This document shows positions 61,029 to 64,000 of a DNA stretch of 64,000 bases, piece by piece. Numbering within the stretch: the first letter of the stretch is position 1; the number at the start of each line of letters is the position of its first letter. Below the pieces are notes generated by a model. That model was not told the DNA's origin, did not search any database, and worked only from the letters and a program-made list of their open reading frames with translations. Both the position numbers and the translations under genes were made by a program. This stretch comes from Dyella acidisoli (GTDB lineage: Bacteria > Pseudomonadota > Gammaproteobacteria > Xanthomonadales > Rhodanobacteraceae): the NCBI RefSeq assembly GCF_030160295.1, contig NZ_BSOB01000020.1, forward strand, positions 1-64,000. Direction: 5' to 3'.

Positions 61029-61934
61029 TCAGGCGGTTACTGGAATCACGAAGTTCGATTTAGCCCACGCGGCAAAACTCGTCGGCTGCTTGCCGGCAAC
61101 TTTGTTAGCCAGCGCGATCGCATCACGCGAATCGGAGCCGAGATACGTGTGCGCTTCGAAGTAGGCGAGCATCGCCGCGACGTCCTCGGCGCCCGGGAAC
61201 CAGCCAGCAAAAACCTCGCGTGGGACTTGCTTGAACGAGAACGCGTGGCCTTGGCGGTTCAGCGTGGCGATGATTTCGTTGAAGCTCAAGAAATCGCCGA
61301 CAAGCGGTAAATGTTCGCCATGCCCAGCGAGGTCCGGCTGCGCGAACACACCTGCCACGATGCGGCCGAGTTCAGTGATGTCACCCATGTGGATGGCCCG
61401 CCGATCGGGATCAAGTGGCAGTACCCAGCCCTTGGTGCCATCGGCTTGTTTCTGCGGAGCCATTGCGCCGGTCAGGTTTTGAAAATAGAACGGTGCGATC
61501 ACAAACGTGTGGTAAGCAAATCCGGCTGCGCTCACGGCACGTTCGATCTTCGCCTTGTCTGTGAAATGCGGGACATGGATCTTGCCGTGGCTGATCGTCT
61601 CCACGTTTGGGAGCGTCGACCAGATCAAGTGCTGCACGCCGGCTTCTTTCGCGGCATTGACGGCGGCGAGTGCCTGCTTGGTTTCATCCGCACCGGCTTC
61701 CCAGGCATTGGTTACCAGGAAAACGCCGTGTGCTCCAGCAAATGCAGTTTTAAGCGTTTCCGGACGATTGAAGTCCGCTAGCACGACTTCGTCACCCAGC
61801 CCTGCATGCTTGGCCGGATCGCGCGTCAACGCGCGCACTTTGAATTGACCGCTCGCCTGCAGTGCGCGCACAACGCCACCGCCTTGCTGACCGGTTGCGC
61901 CGACGACGGCGATGAGCTTCTGCGTGTTCGACAT
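61029..61934 (-). CDS. NmrA-type NAD(P)-binding protein
   Basis: 301 residues; atypical SDR of the NmrA/HSCARG group. Nucleotide-binding motif VVGATGQQGGGVVRAL (about 10-25), RALTRDP (about 34-40, NADP-binding basic pair) and a NmrA-type C-terminal region (FNEIIATLNRQGHAFSFKQVP). Such proteins act as redox sensors or reductases rather than regulators of defined targets. Last gene of the operon yceI-azoR-NmrA. Confidence 0.9.
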   Translation of the reverse strand: MSNTQKLIAVVGATGQQGGGVVRALQASGQFKVRALTRDPAKHAGLGDEVVLADFNRPETLKTAFAGAHGVFLVTNAWEAGADETKQALAAVNAAKEAGVQHLIWSTLPNVETISHGKIHVPHFTDKAKIERAVSAAGFAYHTFVIAPFYFQNLTGAMAPQKQADGTKGWVLPLDPDRRAIHMGDITELGRIVAGVFAQPDLAGHGEHLPLVGDFLSFNEIIATLNRQGHAFSFKQVPREVFAGWFPGAEDVAAMLAYFEAHTYLGSDSRDAIALANKVAGKQPTSFAAWAKSNFVIPVTA

Positions 61935-61973
61935 GGTTGTTCTCCAGTGCGTATGTGTTGGCGCGGCGCTGCT

Positions 61974-62579
61974 TCACGCAGCGATCGCAGCGCTCTCTTT
62001 CTTCGCCGAGGCGATGGCCCCATTACGTGCCTCCGGACTCATCGCGACACCTTCCGCGCGAATGAAGGTGATATCCGTGATGCCCAGAAAGCCGAATGCC
62101 GCTCTCAGATAAGTTTCCTGATGATCGAAGATGGCGGCAGGGGAGCCTTCGCTGTAAACACCGCCGCGCGACGAGGCGATGACCAGCTTCTTGTCGCCAC
62201 ACAGTCCGACCGGGCCGTGTTCCCCGTAGCGGAACGTTTTCCCGGCGACGGAGATGCGGTCGATCCAGGCCTTCAGTTGAGAGGGAATGCCAAGGTTGTA
62301 CATCGGCGCACCGATCACCACGATATCGGCTGCCAGGAACTCCTCGAGCGCGCGCTGGCCGATGGCTACATCAGACTTCAATGCGTCATCGACCGGAGCG
62401 CCTTGAGCTGCCGCGAGGTGTGCTGCCGTCAGATGGCCGATCGGTGTGGCGGCAAGGTCGAGACGCGTGACCGCAAGGCCGGGATGGCGACCCCGAAAGG
62501 TCGCCACGACATCCGCGGATAAATCACGGCTCACGGAGCCTTGCCCGAGGATGCTGGAATCTACGTGTAGTAGTTTCAT
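61974..62579 (-). CDS. azoR: FMN-dependent NADH-azoreductase
   Basis: 201 residues; reduces azo dyes and quinones with NADH. FMN-binding elements [21 protein letters not shown] (about 1-21), [18 protein letters not shown] (about 96-113) and SRGGVY (about 144-149), exactly as in the E. coli AzoR family. Middle gene of the operon; its gap to the NmrA gene is 39 bp and to yceI 21 bp. Likely controlled by the divergent LysR protein. Confidence 0.94.
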   Translation of the reverse strand: MKLLHVDSSILGQGSVSRDLSADVVATFRGRHPGLAVTRLDLAATPIGHLTAAHLAAAQGAPVDDALKSDVAIGQRALEEFLAADIVVIGAPMYNLGIPSQLKAWIDRISVAGKTFRYGEHGPVGLCGDKKLVIASSRGGVYSEGSPAAIFDHQETYLRAAFGFLGITDITFIRAEGVAMSPEARNGAIASAKKESAAIAA

Positions 62580-62600
62580 GAGACTTCTCTCCGAATGGGC

Positions 62601-63179
62601 TTACTGCTTGAGCGCTTCGGCCGAAATCAGCAGCTTGGTCTTCATGCTGAAGCCGTACGCCTTGGCATAATCGACGCCGAAATCACCGCGATCGAAATCG
62701 CCGACTGCGTCGACGCCACATACTTCACGCTTGAGCATCGGGTGCTGCACGCACTTGAACGAGTTGATCGTCAGCGTCAGCGGCTTGGTCACGCCGTGTA
62801 TCGTCAGATTGCCGACGACAGCGACCGGCTTGTCGCCCTCGAACTGGATCGTGCCTTTGTAGGTGGCTTCTGGGAACTTCGAGGCGTCGAAGAATTGATT
62901 CGACTGCACAAGCTGGTCGAGCTTCGCGTTGCCGGTGTGGACTGATGCAATGTCGGTCGTCACTTCAACCGTGCCCGTGTGTGCCGAGCGATCGAGCGTC
63001 ACCGTGCCTTGTGACTTGTCGAACTTGCCACGCCATACCGAAACACCGCCAAGGTGGTCGGCTTCAAAGCTCGGGTATGTGTGATCCGGATCAAGCTGGT
63101 ACGTCGACGTGCTCGCGAATGCCGAAAACGACAGCAAGGCGGTGAGCGCGCCCGTTGCGATCATCAGATGCTTTTTCAC
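62601..63179 (-). CDS. Periplasmic YceI-family protein
   Basis: 192 residues with a GTG start at 63179 decided by the aaggag six bases upstream; an ATG within the Shine-Dalgarno spacing is out of frame. Signal peptide ends SAFA. YceI lipocalin-like fold: [29 protein letters not shown] split over about residues 25-53, then [28 protein letters not shown] and a terminal [10 protein letters not shown]. Binds polyprenyl-type lipids or is induced by base stress in E. coli. First gene of the operon. Confidence 0.92.
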   Translation of the reverse strand: MKKHLMIATGALTALLSFSAFASTSTYQLDPDHTYPSFEADHLGGVSVWRGKFDKSQGTVTLDRSAHTGTVEVTTDIASVHTGNAKLDQLVQSNQFFDASKFPEATYKGTIQFEGDKPVAVVGNLTIHGVTKPLTLTINSFKCVQHPMLKREVCGVDAVGDFDRGDFGVDYAKAYGFSMKTKLLISAEALKQ

Positions 63180-63299
63180 ATCAATCTCCTTAAAACATTG
63201 AGTTGCCGCGCCTGTGCACGGAATAGGGTGACTTGCCATCGGGCAGTCCAGAAACGGGCGCCTGCTGCGTGACATCGCAAAAAGTGCGGATTGAACGCA

Positions 63300-63317
63300 T
63301 TACCTACAAGTCGGTAA
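63300..63317. promoter_or_regulatory. LysR-type operator (TTACC-N8-GGTAA)
   Basis: An 18-bp interrupted palindrome in the 174-bp divergent gap between yceI and the lysR gene, of T-N11-A type. A second palindrome, ggatt-N5-aatcc, lies at 63322-63336. Probable binding sites of the LysR protein. Confidence 0.5.
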
Positions 63318-63353
63318 AATCGGATTTGATTAATCCATTTTTGGAGAAATCTA

Positions 63354-64000
63354 ATGCTCGACCTGAATGACTTGGCGATGTTCGTCCAGGTGGTCCGTGC
63401 GGGTAGTTTTTCTGAGGCGGCGCGACGTCTGGGCATGCCGGCAAATACGCTGAGCCGGCGCATTGATCAATTCGAAGGGCAGCTCGGCACGCGTCTGCTG
63501 CATCGCTCGACACGCAAACTCGCGCCGAGCGCAGAAGGTCAGGCGTTGTTTGAGCGCTATGCGTCGGCTCTAGATCAGATCTTCGAGATCGAGCGACACC
63601 ATGCCGATGTGCAGGCGCCGTCGGGCTCGGTTCGCGTCGCCGCGATGCTCGGTCTGTTTGAATTTTTCCGCATGGAATGGCTGGCCGAGTTCTACACGCG
63701 CTATCCGCACATCCGCATCGATTTCCTGCTCGACGATACGCCCACCGATTTGATCGCCGAGCGCATCGATCTGGCCGTGCGCATAGGTATCGAGACCGGT
63801 AGCGGCTTCAAAGTGCGTCGGTTGGGGCCGAATGCAATGTTCCTGGCGGCGAGTCCGGCCTATCTGAAACGGCGCCCCGCTCCGCGCACGTTGCGCGAAC
63901 TGGCCGAACATGACTGTCTGACGATTTCCAATCGCCAGGGTCGCAACACGTGGCGTCTGCAGGGTCCACGCGGTAGTCAGGAGGTGCCAATCAACAGTCG
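63354..64000 (+). CDS. LysR-family transcriptional regulator (partial)
   Basis: First 215 residues seen; the end is outside the window. N-terminal HTH: MLDLNDLAMFVQVVRAGSFSEAARRLGMPANTLSRRIDQFEGQLGTRLLHRSTRKLAPSAEG, the classical LysR layout, followed by the start of the substrate-binding domain (VRVAAMLGLFEFFRMEWLAEF, ...DDTPTDLIAERIDLAVRIG). ATG at 63354 has ggag upstream. Divergent to yceI-azoR-NmrA, hence likely its regulator, responding to electrophiles or quinones. Confidence 0.93.
   Translation, partial: MLDLNDLAMFVQVVRAGSFSEAARRLGMPANTLSRRIDQFEGQLGTRLLHRSTRKLAPSAEGQALFERYASALDQIFEIERHHADVQAPSGSVRVAAMLGLFEFFRMEWLAEFYTRYPHIRIDFLLDDTPTDLIAERIDLAVRIGIETGSGFKVRRLGPNAMFLAASPAYLKRRPAPRTLRELAEHDCLTISNRQGRNTWRLQGPRGSQEVPINS

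Overview
The window is a GC-rich gammaproteobacterial chromosome segment. It most resembles a Xanthomonadales/Lysobacterales genome of the Rhodanobacteraceae type (Dyella, Frateuria or Luteibacter-like). The reasons are the xanthomonad-style rpfE-recJ ... prfB-lysS order, the combination of H-NS-like proteins, a TonB-dependent receptor and a DcaP-type porin, and very dense short intergenic inverted repeats. This placement is inference from gene content; no database was searched.

Layout. 1-5.5 kb: a phosphate/inositol-scavenging looking locus (secreted PI-PLC-like phosphodiesterase, a histidine acid phosphatase cut short by a small inverted-repeat element, and a divergent TonB-dependent receptor). 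5.8-15.5 kb: H-NS-like proteins, a degenerate MASE1-type sensor, a quinone-oxidoreductase-like enzyme, a QseBC/TctDE-like two-component pair, a YncE-like beta-propeller, tRNA-Leu(UAA) and a GacA/UvrY-like regulator. 15.5-31.5 kb: housekeeping genes (rne divergent from rluC, phhB, nfuA), two small cytochromes c, a TraB-family membrane protein, the putrescine genes aguB and aguA separated by a YbhB-like protein and an AraC regulator, and an ABC-F ATPase with a repeat element built into its reading frame. 31.5-42 kb: rpfE-recJ, then a SpoIIAA-like protein, a DcaP-like porin and asparagine synthetase, then prfB (with the programmed frameshift) and lysS. 42-52.6 kb: DUF2461, sbcB, orn-folP, glmM, a 2OG-Fe(II) oxygenase, a VIT1-like transporter, an SDR, and tpiA-secG-tRNA-Leu(GAG). 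52.6-60.7 kb: an accessory region of hypothetical, partly AT-richer genes separated by a recurring hairpin/repeat module. 61-64 kb: a yceI-azoR-NmrA operon divergent from a LysR regulator that runs off the end of the window.

The most notable observation is upstream of asparagine synthetase (36.6-36.85 kb). A 42-codon reading frame has eight asparagine codons within ten positions. It is followed by a strong intrinsic terminator and contains mutually exclusive candidate pairings placed as in a classical ribosome-mediated attenuator. The best promoter I can draw puts the transcription start on the A of the leader ATG, so the leader peptide may be translated from a leaderless RNA. An Asn-codon attenuator for asnB is not among the textbook cases (trp, his, thr, ilv, leu, phe) and deserves testing.

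Other points worth attention are the repeat families (dRS3-like paired hairpins, GGGAGAGG hairpins, GTTGGGGT hairpins, GTGTTCTG modules), an in-frame repeat in the ABC-F linker, tandem CTTAGGG boxes before a response regulator, a GacA-box-like palindrome before the LuxR-type regulator, and accessory genes with caspase-like, HEPN-like and cell-wall-hydrolase-like signatures.
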